From the NCBI GenBank assembly GCA_001797745.1, contig MGQF01000045.1:1-9565 (forward strand): a stretch of 9,565 bases of DNA, written 5' to 3'. The stretch is from Deltaproteobacteria bacterium RBG_13_52_11. GTDB taxonomy: Bacteria > Desulfobacterota > B13-G15 > RBG-16-54-18. The translations under genes and the position numbers were made by a program. Below the pieces are notes generated by a model, which was not told where the DNA came from, made no database searches, and was given only the letters and a program-made list of their open reading frames with translations. This document shows, piece by piece, positions 1 through 6,202 of this stretch (within the stretch, counting starts at the first letter, position 1; each line of letters begins with the position of its first letter).

Positions 1-261
1 GGTTGTGGTTCGTTGCGCGCCCTGCACCACTTACTCCACGGGCATTGGGCAACTGCCTTTGGGCTCAACCCCTTGATGGTATTGTCATTGCCATTTCTGG
101 GATACAGTTTTTTGTCTCATGCCATGATTGGGATACGCGGCAAGTCGCTGTCCACTGTTTTCGTGCCAGCCTTTTTTATCTGGATATACTTAGCAGTCGT
201 CCTTTTATTCTGGGTTATACGGAATATCTCATGGTACCCCTTTCCCTTGTTTGCACCATAG
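1..261 (+). CDS. DUF2752 family small membrane protein, C-terminal part
   Basis: The reading frame is open from the first base of the window, so the start lies upstream; 86 codons and the stop are visible. The visible N-terminal part reads GCGSLRALHHLLHGHWATAF followed by GLNPLM. This Gly-Cys-Gly-(S/T)-x-R-A-x-H-x-L-x-H-G pattern followed by an x-N-P-(L/M) segment is typical of DUF2752, a family of small inner-membrane proteins of unknown biochemical role. Two hydrophobic stretches follow, roughly visible residues 26-37 and 51-73, consistent with membrane helices, and the protein ends in an aromatic-rich tail. It ends about 65 bases before the tRNA promoter and seems unrelated to the tRNA-Gln locus; it marks the left border. 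Family assignment is fairly secure from the motif; function is unknown. Confidence 0.75.
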   Translation, partial: GCGSLRALHHLLHGHWATAFGLNPLMVLSLPFLGYSFLSHAMIGIRGKSLSTVFVPAFFIWIYLAVVLLFWVIRNISWYPFPLFAP

Positions 262-325
262 GGGGAAATAAGACGGTCAAATTTTGTGGAGGTGCAGACT
301 CCAATTTTTTCACAGATAAAAGGCG

Positions 326-354
326 TTGACGCAGCACATGAGTTTCGGTAAACT
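326..354 (+). promoter_or_regulatory. Sigma70-type promoter for tRNA-Gln
   Basis: TTGACG (326-331) and TAAACT (349-354) are separated by exactly 17 bases. The implied start point, around 361, lies about five bases before the mature 5' end of the tRNA. Close matches to consensus at this distance are normal for stable-RNA promoters. No match to this -35 box is seen ahead of tRNA copy 2, which fits the idea that this copy is the active one. Confidence 0.65.
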
Positions 355-365
355 GAGCATTCAAT

Positions 366-439
366 TGGGGGATCGTTCAATGGTAGGACAACGGACTCTG
401 ACTCCGTGAATCTAGGTTCGAATCCTGGTCCCCCAGCCA
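366..439 (+). tRNA. tRNA-Gln (CUG anticodon), intact copy 1
   Basis: A complete cloverleaf can be drawn by eye. The acceptor stem TGGGGGA (366-372) pairs with TCCCCCA (429-435), followed by discriminator G436 and an encoded CCA (437-439). The D arm is GTTC/GGAC at 375-378 and 386-389. The anticodon stem ACGGA/TCCGT (391-395, 403-407) holds loop CTCTGAC with anticodon CTG at 398-400. The T stem CTAGG/CCTGG (412-416, 424-428) encloses TTCGAAT. Features known to be GlnRS identity elements in Escherichia coli are present: weak U1-A72, G2-C71, G3-C70, G10, G73, CUG and A37. The tRNA decodes CAG. It is the only one of four copies in the window in which all stems pair. The gene for its synthetase, glnS, lies at the other end of the window. 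Confidence 0.96.
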
Positions 440-466
440 GAGAATAAAAAGGGGGTTGGCTCAAGA

Positions 467-509
467 GGGCTAATCCCTTTTGATTGCCGCTTTTTTAAGG
501 GATTAGCCC
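467..509. terminator. Long inverted repeat between tRNA-Gln copy 1 and vapC remnant
   Basis: A perfect 13-bp inverted repeat, GGGCTAATCCCTT (467-479) with AAGGGATTAGCCC (497-509), encloses a 17-base loop ending in a run of six T. TTTT follows the left arm, and the minus strand has a T run about 20 bases beyond the hairpin. It probably ends the tRNA transcript and may have worked in both directions, because the vapC remnant was transcribed toward it; its right arm overlaps the old vapC stop region. A related but imperfect arrangement follows tRNA copy 3. Confidence 0.55.
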
Positions 510-575
510 GAATCCTCATCACACCTGACCTCACAACCGACGCAATCGACAAGGCTGAGCTTTTGCCTTGACGTT
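495..575 (-). pseudogene. vapC (PIN toxin) remnant with frameshifting deletion
   Basis: Read on the minus strand, 559-521 encodes LSLVDCVGCEVRC, matching LSLVDCVSFEIMR around catalytic Asp101 of the intact VapC at 6193-6591. In a different frame, 515-495 encodes GFGLIP and a stop, matching the intact C-terminus GFEVTP-stop. The distance from the stop codon to the shared GACGCAATCGAC block is 44 bases here and 90 in the intact gene, so about 46 bases are missing and the frame is broken. Similarity fades near 575, so the N-terminal three quarters and any vapB are gone. The remnant sits in the same place relative to tRNA-Gln copy 1 as intact vapC does to copy 3, which shows that the whole unit was duplicated. 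It cannot encode an active toxin. Confidence 0.8.
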
Positions 576-707
576 CTTATATATATTAGAGTAAGGTCCG
601 ATTATCCGGGTCTACTATTTTTAAGGGAAGGGCTTAGAGGGCCAAGGACCAATTAACTCTCTCTTTTCCTTACTACTAAAATCCATAAAATAAATGTTAA
701 AAAAATG

Positions 708-713
708 AGGAGG
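708..713 (+). promoter_or_regulatory. Ribosome binding site that sets the VWA-OmpA start
   Basis: AGGAGG is a full Shine-Dalgarno sequence six bases before ATG 720. An upstream in-frame ATG at 705 directly abuts this site and has no ribosome binding site of its own, so 720 is the likely start. Confidence 0.8.
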
Positions 714-719
714 ACGGCC

Positions 720-2768
720 ATGAGTAACAAATTATTTCGTTATGCATGCTTAATGGCGGTGGTGGTCGGCAGTTTGGCGATAACGGCAATCGCCGCCGAG
801 AAGTCCGATGTGCAGATCCTGGTCGCCAAGCCCGGCGCAACGGTGACCATCGACCAGGTCGTCGAGAATGGCAAGGCGCTTGTCAGCGTCGTCGATGCCG
901 GGAACAACCCGCTGTTGGGGCTGCATGCGGAGGATTTTGCCGTGACGCAATCCGGCCTAACGGCGAAGATCCTCTCGGTGCAGCCGATCACCGAGAGCCT
1001 GGACGTGCCCCGGAACATCGTTTTGGTGCTGGACAATTCGTACTCGATGGTTGAGCGCAAAGCCGTTGAGCCGCTGCTCGCCGGCGTCGGCGAGCTGCTG
1101 AAGACCATCCGGCCGATCGACAAGGTGCAGGTGGTCGTCTTCAACATGAAGCAGACGGTAAAAATGGGTGGCCGCGAACTGCATGTGGAGACGTTCAAAT
1201 CGAACCGGCCGGCCGAGTTGCAGGATTTTGTGGCGAAGGCCTACCGCGGTATTACCTATCAGACAGTCCTGTACGAAGCGATGCTGGCCGGCCTAGATCT
1301 CATGGGCAAAATGCCGGCTGCCGAACCCCGGTTCATGGTGGTCTTTTCCGACGGCGAGGACAATACCAGCGCCTACAATCACAAGGATGTCCTCAAGACG
1401 GCGCAGGGAATGGGGCTTTTTAATGCCTATGCGATCGACTTCATAGAAGGCCAGAAGAAGGACAAGTTCCTGACCGAGTTCACCAGCGAGAACCGCGGGC
1501 AGATCTGGAAGGCCGCGTCGGCATTGAACCTTATCCCCATCTTCCAGAGCGTTGCCTCGATAATGCAGTATTACTACGTCGTCAGCTACGTGTTACCGCC
1601 CACCGTTGCCCCGGCCGGACTGACGATTGAAGAGATCAAGACCATCGATTCTTCGCCGATGCTCGGGCATATCTACTTCGCCGACGGGTCAAGCGAGATC
1701 GCCCCTCAGTACGTCCGTTTCGCCGGGCCGGGGGAAACAACAGGTTTCGATCCGCAGCAGCTCCGCGGTACGCTCGAAAAGTACTACCAGGTGCTCAATA
1801 TCGTCGGCAAACGGCTAACCGAGCATCCTGAGGCCCAGATCACGCTGGTCGGGTGCAATGCCAACACCGGCTCGGAGAAGGGGAATAAAAAGCTCTCCAC
1901 CCAGCGCGCCGAGGCAGTCAGGGATTACCTGCAGACGACCTGGAACATAGCTCCCGAGCGCATGGCGATCGAGGCGCGCAACCTGCCGGAGATGCCGAGC
2001 GCCAGCCGGCTCAAGGAGGGCCAGGAGGAAAACCGGCGGGTGGAAATCCGCTCGACGGATCCCGCGATCCTTAGCCCGATCCCGAGCATCTATCTCGCGA
2101 CCCAGATAGATACGCCTGCGTTGACGGTGCGTCCGAGTGCAATCGCGCCGCGCGACATCGCACGCTGGAAGATCACCGTTGCCAATGCCGGCGGGAACCT
2201 GGCCGATTTGGCAGGGGAAGGCGCTCCTGCGCCGGAACTGAAGGTCCCGCTGCCGACCAAGGATCTGCGGGCGATGGCCACCGGCGGCGCAATTACGGTG
2301 AAGATGGAGCTGCAGGACAACAAGGGGCACAGCGTGGTGTTCGCACCGGAGCCAATCAAGGTCAACTTCATCCAGACCAGTCAGCGGCTCGCGCAAAAGC
2401 AGGATCTGAAGGTGCAAGAGAAATACGCCCTGATCCTGTTCGATTTCGACAAGGATACGATCAACGCGCGCAACCAAGCGATCGTCAACCAGGTCGCGGC
2501 CCGTATTCGGGAACTGCCCCGGGCCACCGTCGAGATCGTCGGTCACACCGACAACATCGGCAAGGAGGCCTACAACATCAAGCTCTCCGAGCGCCGGGCG
2601 CTGGCAGCCTACAAGCTGCTGGCGGCTGCCTATGGCGAAGCCGCCGGTGACCGCATCCGCTACTCGGGCGTCGGTCCGAACACGCCGCTGTACGACAACC
2701 TGTCGCCGGAAGCGCGGGCGTTCAACCGCACGGTGACCATCACGCTGGAATACCTGAGCGCGCAGTAG
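720..2768 (+). CDS. Exported VWA protein with two OmpA-like domains
   Basis: The product has 682 residues, starting at ATG 720 behind AGGAGG. Residues 1-26 form a signal peptide: basic start, hydrophobic core, then an AxA-type site near ITAIAA. A beta-rich segment follows at about 30-95. A von Willebrand A domain covers about 98-290, with a MIDAS motif DNSYS (105-109), candidate Thr around 179-182 and FSDGED (209-214). A first OmpA-like domain lies at about 340-445, a beta-rich linker at 455-555, and a second OmpA-like domain at 565-680. The second domain carries the classical GHTDNIG...LSERR signature, with Asp611 and Arg626 placed as in domains that bind peptidoglycan diaminopimelate. The first has GCNANTG, so Ala381 stands in the Asp position although Arg396 is kept. 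The protein probably anchors to peptidoglycan in the periplasm and presents a metal-dependent adhesion domain. Partner and pathway are unknown. It is probably transcribed alone, given the strong terminator downstream. Confidence 0.9.
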   Translation: MSNKLFRYACLMAVVVGSLAITAIAAEKSDVQILVAKPGATVTIDQVVENGKALVSVVDAGNNPLLGLHAEDFAVTQSGLTAKILSVQPITESLDVPRNIVLVLDNSYSMVERKAVEPLLAGVGELLKTIRPIDKVQVVVFNMKQTVKMGGRELHVETFKSNRPAELQDFVAKAYRGITYQTVLYEAMLAGLDLMGKMPAAEPRFMVVFSDGEDNTSAYNHKDVLKTAQGMGLFNAYAIDFIEGQKKDKFLTEFTSENRGQIWKAASALNLIPIFQSVASIMQYYYVVSYVLPPTVAPAGLTIEEIKTIDSSPMLGHIYFADGSSEIAPQYVRFAGPGETTGFDPQQLRGTLEKYYQVLNIVGKRLTEHPEAQITLVGCNANTGSEKGNKKLSTQRAEAVRDYLQTTWNIAPERMAIEARNLPEMPSASRLKEGQEENRRVEIRSTDPAILSPIPSIYLATQIDTPALTVRPSAIAPRDIARWKITVANAGGNLADLAGEGAPAPELKVPLPTKDLRAMATGGAITVKMELQDNKGHSVVFAPEPIKVNFIQTSQRLAQKQDLKVQEKYALILFDFDKDTINARNQAIVNQVAARIRELPRATVEIVGHTDNIGKEAYNIKLSERRALAAYKLLAAAYGEAAGDRIRYSGVGPNTPLYDNLSPEARAFNRTVTITLEYLSAQ

Positions 2769-2916
2769 TCGGAACCGCAATAAACGCTCAAGGGAACGTC
2801 AGGGAAAAGAGGGAGACGATAAAAAGAAAAGCGGCAGATAAGTAACCGAATGGGAGAGAAACGAACCAGTGGACGCCAGTCGTCTATGACAGCATGACGA
2901 ATCCAGTAAAAAATGA

Positions 2917-2942
2917 GGGGGTTAGCAATAACCCCTTTTTTT
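2917..2942 (+). terminator. Rho-independent terminator after VWA-OmpA gene
   Basis: A perfect 7-bp stem GGGGTTA/TAACCCC (2918-2924 with 2929-2935) closes a GCAA tetraloop and is followed directly by seven T. It lies about 150 bases after the VWA-OmpA stop; the stretch between (2769-2916) shows no gene. The same hairpin recurs after tRNA copy 4. Confidence 0.88.
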
Positions 2943-2958
2943 ATTTCGCGGCCTGCGC
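2921..2958 (+). repeat. 38-bp repeat, copy A (terminator plus flank)
   Basis: From GTTAGCAATAACCCC to CCTGCGC this block matches 7035-7071 except for one T in the T run and GC versus AT before GGCCTGCGC. The match extends well beyond the hairpin, so shared ancestry is likelier than two similar terminators arising by chance. Confidence 0.75.
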
Positions 2959-2998
2959 TGATAAGCGTCCCGTTTGGTTCCTTGGCAAAGACTTTTTA

Positions 2999-3059
2999 TT
3001 GACAACTCCTGCTTTTTAGCCTAAGTTTTCCCTATATTTCTCAAGGTTATAGGATAACC
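2999..3059 (+). promoter_or_regulatory. Candidate promoter and palindromic operator
   Basis: TTGACA (2999-3004) is a perfect -35 box. At 17-base spacing the -10 position reads TAAGTT (3022-3027), which is weak. A palindrome GGTTAT-AGG-ATAACC (3045-3059) lies about ten bases after the expected start point, where a repressor could block transcription. It would drive the two membrane-protein genes starting at 3237. The -35 box and palindrome are seen directly; their roles are inferred. Confidence 0.4.
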
Positions 3060-3068
3060 AAACAACAT

Positions 3069-3163
3069 AACCCTTAATCTTCTGGAGGGATTTGTGAGAA
3101 GAGGGTTCCGGAAGGTGGTAATAAGTGGCCTCTGAGGAGTTTTATACTCTTTGGAGGCTTTTG
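3069..3163 (+). promoter_or_regulatory. Structured 5' leader with terminator-like hairpin
   Basis: Two nested stems can be drawn: AACCC/GGGTT (3069-3073, 3103-3107) around CTTCT/AGAAG (3079-3083, 3097-3101). A second hairpin follows, GCCTC/GAGGC (3128-3132, 3154-3158) with inner GAGT/ACTC, then TTTT and a T-rich stretch. The layout of folded leader, terminator-like hairpin and then a gene resembles an attenuator or riboswitch, but no known riboswitch class is recognised. The rest of 2943-3236 shows no other coding or RNA feature. Confidence 0.35.
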
Positions 3164-3236
3164 TATTGTTATTTTCTTTGAATCTTTTTGAGGAAAATCG
3201 CCACTAAATAGAAAACAAAAAAGGAGGGGTAAGCCA

Positions 3237-3590
3237 ATGGTCGAAAACATCTATGGTTTCGCGGTACTTTTCATTTTGTCTTTGGCCACCGCGCTGGTAG
3301 TGCACCTGCTCGTTCGGAAGAGTCTCCGGGATCTCTTGGGTGATACGGTCAAGCTACCCTCGGGTACTACTTTCTATACGCGCATTTTGCTTATAGGGCT
3401 TTACTTGATCGCCCTGGCCGCGGCGGTGAAGACGAATTTTAACCTGAAGGAAGGGTCCGCTTTCATGGAATATGTGTGGAAGGTAGGTGATGGGCTGTCT
3501 TCTGCGTTCGGCAACATATGTTTGTTCATAGCGGGGTACCTCCTCCTTATCACGATTCTTGTCGCAGTGCTCAGACGAAAACGTGGGTAA
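3237..3590 (+). CDS. Small three-helix membrane protein A, unknown function
   Basis: The product has 117 residues. ATG 3237 is preceded by a strong AGGAGGGG (3222-3229) at normal spacing. Three hydrophobic segments are likely membrane helices, at about residues 5-26, 48-65 and 92-112. A basic LLVRKSL motif follows helix 1, a soluble stretch of about 26 residues separates helices 2 and 3, and the tail is LRRKRG. The basic residues suggest that the loop after helix 1 and the C-terminus face the cytoplasm. The stop overlaps the start of the next gene by 8 bases, so the two are probably translationally coupled. The two proteins share topology and local sequence, suggesting a tandem duplication. 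The family is not recognised. The pair might form a membrane complex, but that is inference. Confidence 0.75.
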   Translation: MVENIYGFAVLFILSLATALVVHLLVRKSLRDLLGDTVKLPSGTTFYTRILLIGLYLIALAAAVKTNFNLKEGSAFMEYVWKVGDGLSSAFGNICLFIAGYLLLITILVAVLRRKRG

Positions 3591-3972
3591 CGAACAGTAT
3601 CTCATAGTCTCCTACTTTGTAGTTGGGGCCGGCTGTCTTGGGTTGGCAGTGGCAACTTACGCACTCCTGCGCCGTAGTTTCGGAGCCCTATCTGCTATTG
3701 CACCTGGGGGACGCCTCGGTAGGATTCTGAGGAGATTGTTCCTGATAGGCATCATTTTGCCTGCTCTGTTCGGTTTCTTCTCAGTAACCTTTCGCGGTTG
3801 CGACAGGGATACTTATGAGGCGATTATTAAAGACCAGGCGTATTTGATGGCAAAGAACCAAGAGCAATTGGGTGCCGCATTGTCTTACGTTGCCATTGCC
3901 CTTTTAGTCTGGGGGTTGATCGTTTCCATCGGCTTTTTGGTGTTGGGCAAGAAAAAAAAAGGGAGTGGCTGA
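3583..3972 (+). CDS. Small three-helix membrane protein B, probable paralogue of A
   Basis: The product has 129 residues if read from GTG 3583, which overlaps the stop of the preceding gene; TTG 3559 would add eight polar residues. No strong ribosome binding site is visible, which fits translational coupling. Helices lie at about residues 6-28, 52-70 and 98-121. The loop after helix 1 has ALLRRSF, matching LLVRKSL in the neighbour. Helix 2 has LFLIGIILPALFGFF against ILLIGLYLIALAAAV, and the tail GKKKKGSG matches the neighbour's basic tail. The loop between helices 2 and 3 is longer and polar, with RGCDRDTYEAIIKDQ. The family is not recognised. About 230 bases without a recognisable gene (3973-4202) follow before tRNA-Gln copy 2. 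Confidence 0.7.
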   Translation: MGNEQYLIVSYFVVGAGCLGLAVATYALLRRSFGALSAIAPGGRLGRILRRLFLIGIILPALFGFFSVTFRGCDRDTYEAIIKDQAYLMAKNQEQLGAALSYVAIALLVWGLIVSIGFLVLGKKKKGSG

Positions 3973-4202
3973 CTTCTGGCTCAAACGGCCGTTGGGAGGG
4001 GAAGCGATAAACAGCTTAATACAAGATGAAATCTACAATTTTCCCCCACAAGCCATTGCGTTGATTTGCGCTTCAAATAGTTGAGTCCCACGTGCACATC
4101 TCTGGTATGGAGCTACAAACTACCTCGCTTCTCACATATGCGGCACAGCTGACCTTCTGGGGGAGTTATGAGGAAGGGGTTCCGGTAAAGCAATACCAAG
4201 AT

Positions 4203-4276
4203 AAGGGGATCGTTCAATGGTAGGACAACGGCGTCTGACTCCGTGAATCTAGGTTCGAATCCTGGTCCCCCCGCCA
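4203..4276 (+). pseudogene. tRNA-Gln (CUG) copy 2, damaged
   Basis: It matches intact copy 1 at 69 of 74 positions, including D arm, T arm and anticodon CTG (4235-4237). The five changes fall in structural places. The first two acceptor bases are AA facing CC, so pairs 1-72 and 2-71 are lost, including the G2-C71 pair that GlnRS recognises. The last anticodon-stem pair is C against T, and loop position 32 is G. The expected -35 box is absent upstream. It is probably non-functional or poorly charged, but it is the least decayed of the three extra copies, and an automated scan may still call it a tRNA. Confidence 0.8.
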
Positions 4277-4287
4277 CATAAAAACAA

Positions 4288-4324
4288 GGGCTTAGTCCCA
4301 TGCGGGCTAGGCCCTGTTTCTTTG
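4288..4324. terminator. Bidirectional terminator between tRNA copy 2 and ATPase gene
   Basis: An 11-bp stem with two G-T wobbles forms between GGGCTTAGTCC (4288-4298) and GGGCTAGGCCC (4304-4314) around a five-base loop. TGTTTCTTTG follows on the plus strand. On the minus strand the hairpin is followed by TTGTTTTTATG. It can therefore end both the tRNA transcript and the convergent ATPase transcript, whose stop lies only 16 bases away. Confidence 0.8.
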
Positions 4325-4339
4325 TACCTGCGCCTTTAG

Positions 4340-5842
4340 TCACCTGAGAAGCAGAAGCGATGGTAAAGACAATGGTACGATACGTGGATCAGGAATTTTA
4401 ACGTTATCATGCATGGTCACCAGCACACCAAATGGCGCGTTGTAAACCGTCTTTTCCAAAAAGGCTCGTAATCCGAGGGTATCTCGATGCGGATCAATGT
4501 GCTGACGATATTTTACCTCTAATGGTATTCTTTTCTCCCCAATCGTCAGAATGAAGTCCACTTCTGGCTCTACACCTCGCTCAGGAAAATGCGAAAGATC
4601 AAGGTGGGGGAGGTCACCCAAAAAATAACCTGCGATGCTCTCAGCGATATGTCCGGCAAGATCTGCAAGGTGGGGTGACTTCACGAGTGATTCTGCATCA
4701 AGGGGGATGGCCTCCTGCAGCCAGCTTGCACGAAGTCCGTGGTCACAAAGACAGATTTTATTGTTTCCTTTTCCTCTCTTAAGACGTAACTCCAACGGAG
4801 GAATGAGCTTGATCAATAAAGCGCCATTGAGAAATCGCAGATAGCTTAAAATTCGAGTCCAACCGATATTGGCATGGAGGGCTTGCTTAATTTCCTGAAC
4901 GAAAGTAGCCTGGCTCGGCGCCTGACCTGCATAGCGACATGAAAGTCTAAAGACTTCTTCTAAAAGGTTCTCATCACGTTTCTTGCCACGCTCGCCCATA
5001 CGCAAATCATGCTGGATGGCACGTTTGATCACCGTTTCGTTTAGTTGATCGGCCACCTCCGGCCACGGCATATCGGCCTGGGCGTGGGTCATGGGGTAAC
5101 CGCCTCTTTCTGAAAAGGCACGAAACGCCTGATCCCTCAAAGTTCTCTTGGCTTGCCCGTGTTCCTGTAAAGAATTCCAAAACTCTTGATGGAGCAGAGC
5201 CTCAAGTCCGTTGTCGGGGAGGTGCGGGGGGAGTTCTTCACCAAATCGGAGCCCTAAAATTTCACGCAAGAGAAGCGTGCCAAGATCTATCTGCGCTATG
5301 CGACCAGCCAAACTATCGCGACCTGATTCAATCCGCAGGGCCGAACTTCCCGTAACAACCACCTTGACCGTATGGTGATCCACCAGGGCTTTCAGTTGAG
5401 GAGCCCAATCGGTTAGATTCTGCACCTCATCAAAAAAGAGATAGGCCGGTTTGCCTTCGTGGGCTGCTTCGTTAAAGGTTTGACTCAGGATACGGCTCTC
5501 AAACCATCGGGCGATGCTCAAGAGAGGTTCAAAGAGACCTTTCAGAGAGGGAATTTCATCAAACTGGACCCTCAGAATTCGGTTTGGTGCAACAGCTTCA
5601 TTTCTGATCAAGCGCTCAATAATCTGTTCTTGGAGCGTTGTCTTGCCTACTTGCCGGGGACCGCGCAGCACCAAGGCAGGCGCAGGTCCTTTTTTCAGTT
5701 TACGCAAGACGAGATGGAAGGCCCAACGTTTATAGGGAGGCAGGACGCGGCCTGGTTTCCCCACCCACCAGGGATTGGTCTGTCTGAGATATTCATCGAG
5801 GGAGGGGGGCAAGCGCTCTTTGTCAAAGATGTCACGGGTCAT
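4340..5842 (-). CDS. AAA_14/DUF4143 ATPase with PD-(D/E)XK-like C-terminus
   Basis: The product has 500 residues; ATG at 5842 follows a GGGGGAG ribosome site on the minus strand. The N-terminal half is a P-loop ATPase of the AAA_14 type, with Walker A GPRQVGKT (61-68), Walker B YLFFDE (134-139), a sensor-like VVVTGSS (161-167) and SLAGRI (177-182). The C-terminal half matches DUF4143 in layout, ending in a nuclease-like region with Glu401, EVDFIL (427-432) and LEVKYR (441-446), the E...D...ExK order of PD-(D/E)XK folds. Such ATPases are common in bacteria and archaea, often in variable regions; their biological role is poorly known. The gene stands alone between tRNA-Gln copies 2 and 3 and points at copy 2. 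All key motifs look intact, and the length is close to the usual 400-500 residues. The 228 bases upstream (5843-6070) show no other gene. Confidence 0.9.
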   Translation of the reverse strand: MTRDIFDKERLPPSLDEYLRQTNPWWVGKPGRVLPPYKRWAFHLVLRKLKKGPAPALVLRGPRQVGKTTLQEQIIERLIRNEAVAPNRILRVQFDEIPSLKGLFEPLLSIARWFESRILSQTFNEAAHEGKPAYLFFDEVQNLTDWAPQLKALVDHHTVKVVVTGSSALRIESGRDSLAGRIAQIDLGTLLLREILGLRFGEELPPHLPDNGLEALLHQEFWNSLQEHGQAKRTLRDQAFRAFSERGGYPMTHAQADMPWPEVADQLNETVIKRAIQHDLRMGERGKKRDENLLEEVFRLSCRYAGQAPSQATFVQEIKQALHANIGWTRILSYLRFLNGALLIKLIPPLELRLKRGKGNNKICLCDHGLRASWLQEAIPLDAESLVKSPHLADLAGHIAESIAGYFLGDLPHLDLSHFPERGVEPEVDFILTIGEKRIPLEVKYRQHIDPHRDTLGLRAFLEKTVYNAPFGVLVTMHDNVKIPDPRIVPLSLPSLLLLR

Positions 5843-6070
5843 TTTTGCTCTCCCCCTGTCATATTATCACTATGCTACATGATTATTGAGCCATAACTGC
5901 TGCCGTTATTCCGCTGCTTCCTTTGAATTCCCAGTTACTAATTAGCTCAGTCAGTTAGCCTAACATACCGAAATTTTGGGAATAAGGCAAGTGGGGCAAC
6001 TGTAAATAGAGCAGCAAATCTTAGTAGCCTGTCTTCGGATGGGGCTGCCGAAGCTGATTTCAAGATTAGG

Positions 6071-6135
6071 TGGAGGGATCGTTCATTGGTAGGAAAACGG
6101 ACTGAATCTGGGTTCGAATCCTGGTCCCCCAGCCA
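6071..6135 (+). pseudogene. tRNA-Gln copy 3, anticodon arm deleted
   Basis: The D arm, T arm, acceptor 3' strand, discriminator G and CCA are recognisable. Ten bases covering the anticodon loop and the 3' half of its stem are missing after ACGGAC (6088-6093). An extra base sits in the 5' acceptor strand (TGGAGGGA), which no longer pairs fully. From 6111 to 6146 it is identical for 36 bases to 415-450 in copy 1, running past CCA into AGAGAATAAAAA. It cannot work as a tRNA. It stands immediately before the vapBC operon. Confidence 0.88.
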
Positions 6136-6148
6136 GAGAATAAAAAAT

Positions 6149-6202
6149 GGTTGACTCAATCTGGCCAACCCCCTTTTTATTACCTCTTTTTTTTAAGGGG
6201 TT
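6149..6202. terminator. Imperfect terminator region between tRNA copy 3 and vapC
   Basis: GGTTG (6149-6153) can pair with CAACC (6166-6170), followed by CCC and TTTTT on the plus strand. An alternative longer fold pairs AACCCCCTT (6167-6175) with AAGGGGTT (6195-6202) around a T-rich loop. The second fold corresponds in position to the perfect 13-bp repeat after copy 1. Its right arm covers the last vapC codons, as at copy 1. It may serve both converging transcripts; individual stems are weak. Confidence 0.45.

Noticed and set aside
117..464. Minus-strand reading frame of 115 codons across tRNA-Gln copy 1
   Set aside because: Its GGPGFEPRFTESESVVLPLN stretch is simply the antisense translation of the tRNA, a common source of false proteins. 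A similar frame at 4113-4343 over copy 2 and a related one at 5947-6168 over copy 3 are rejected for the same reason.
568..573. TTGACG as a -35 box for the VWA-OmpA gene
   Set aside because: No acceptable -10 box lies 16-18 bases downstream, and the sequence falls at the fading edge of the vapC remnant.
1815..2780. Long minus-strand frame opposite the VWA-OmpA gene
   Set aside because: It is the complement of a strongly supported gene, has a His/Arg/Asp-rich low-information composition and shows no domain.
5459..5896. Plus-strand frame of 145 codons opposite the ATPase
   Set aside because: It lies opposite the Walker-motif region of the ATPase and shows no recognisable domain.
5943..5958. 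TAGCTCAGTCAGTTAG resembles the D arm of many tRNAs
   Set aside because: No matching acceptor, anticodon or T arm is found on either side, so a tRNA relic cannot be supported from 16 bases.
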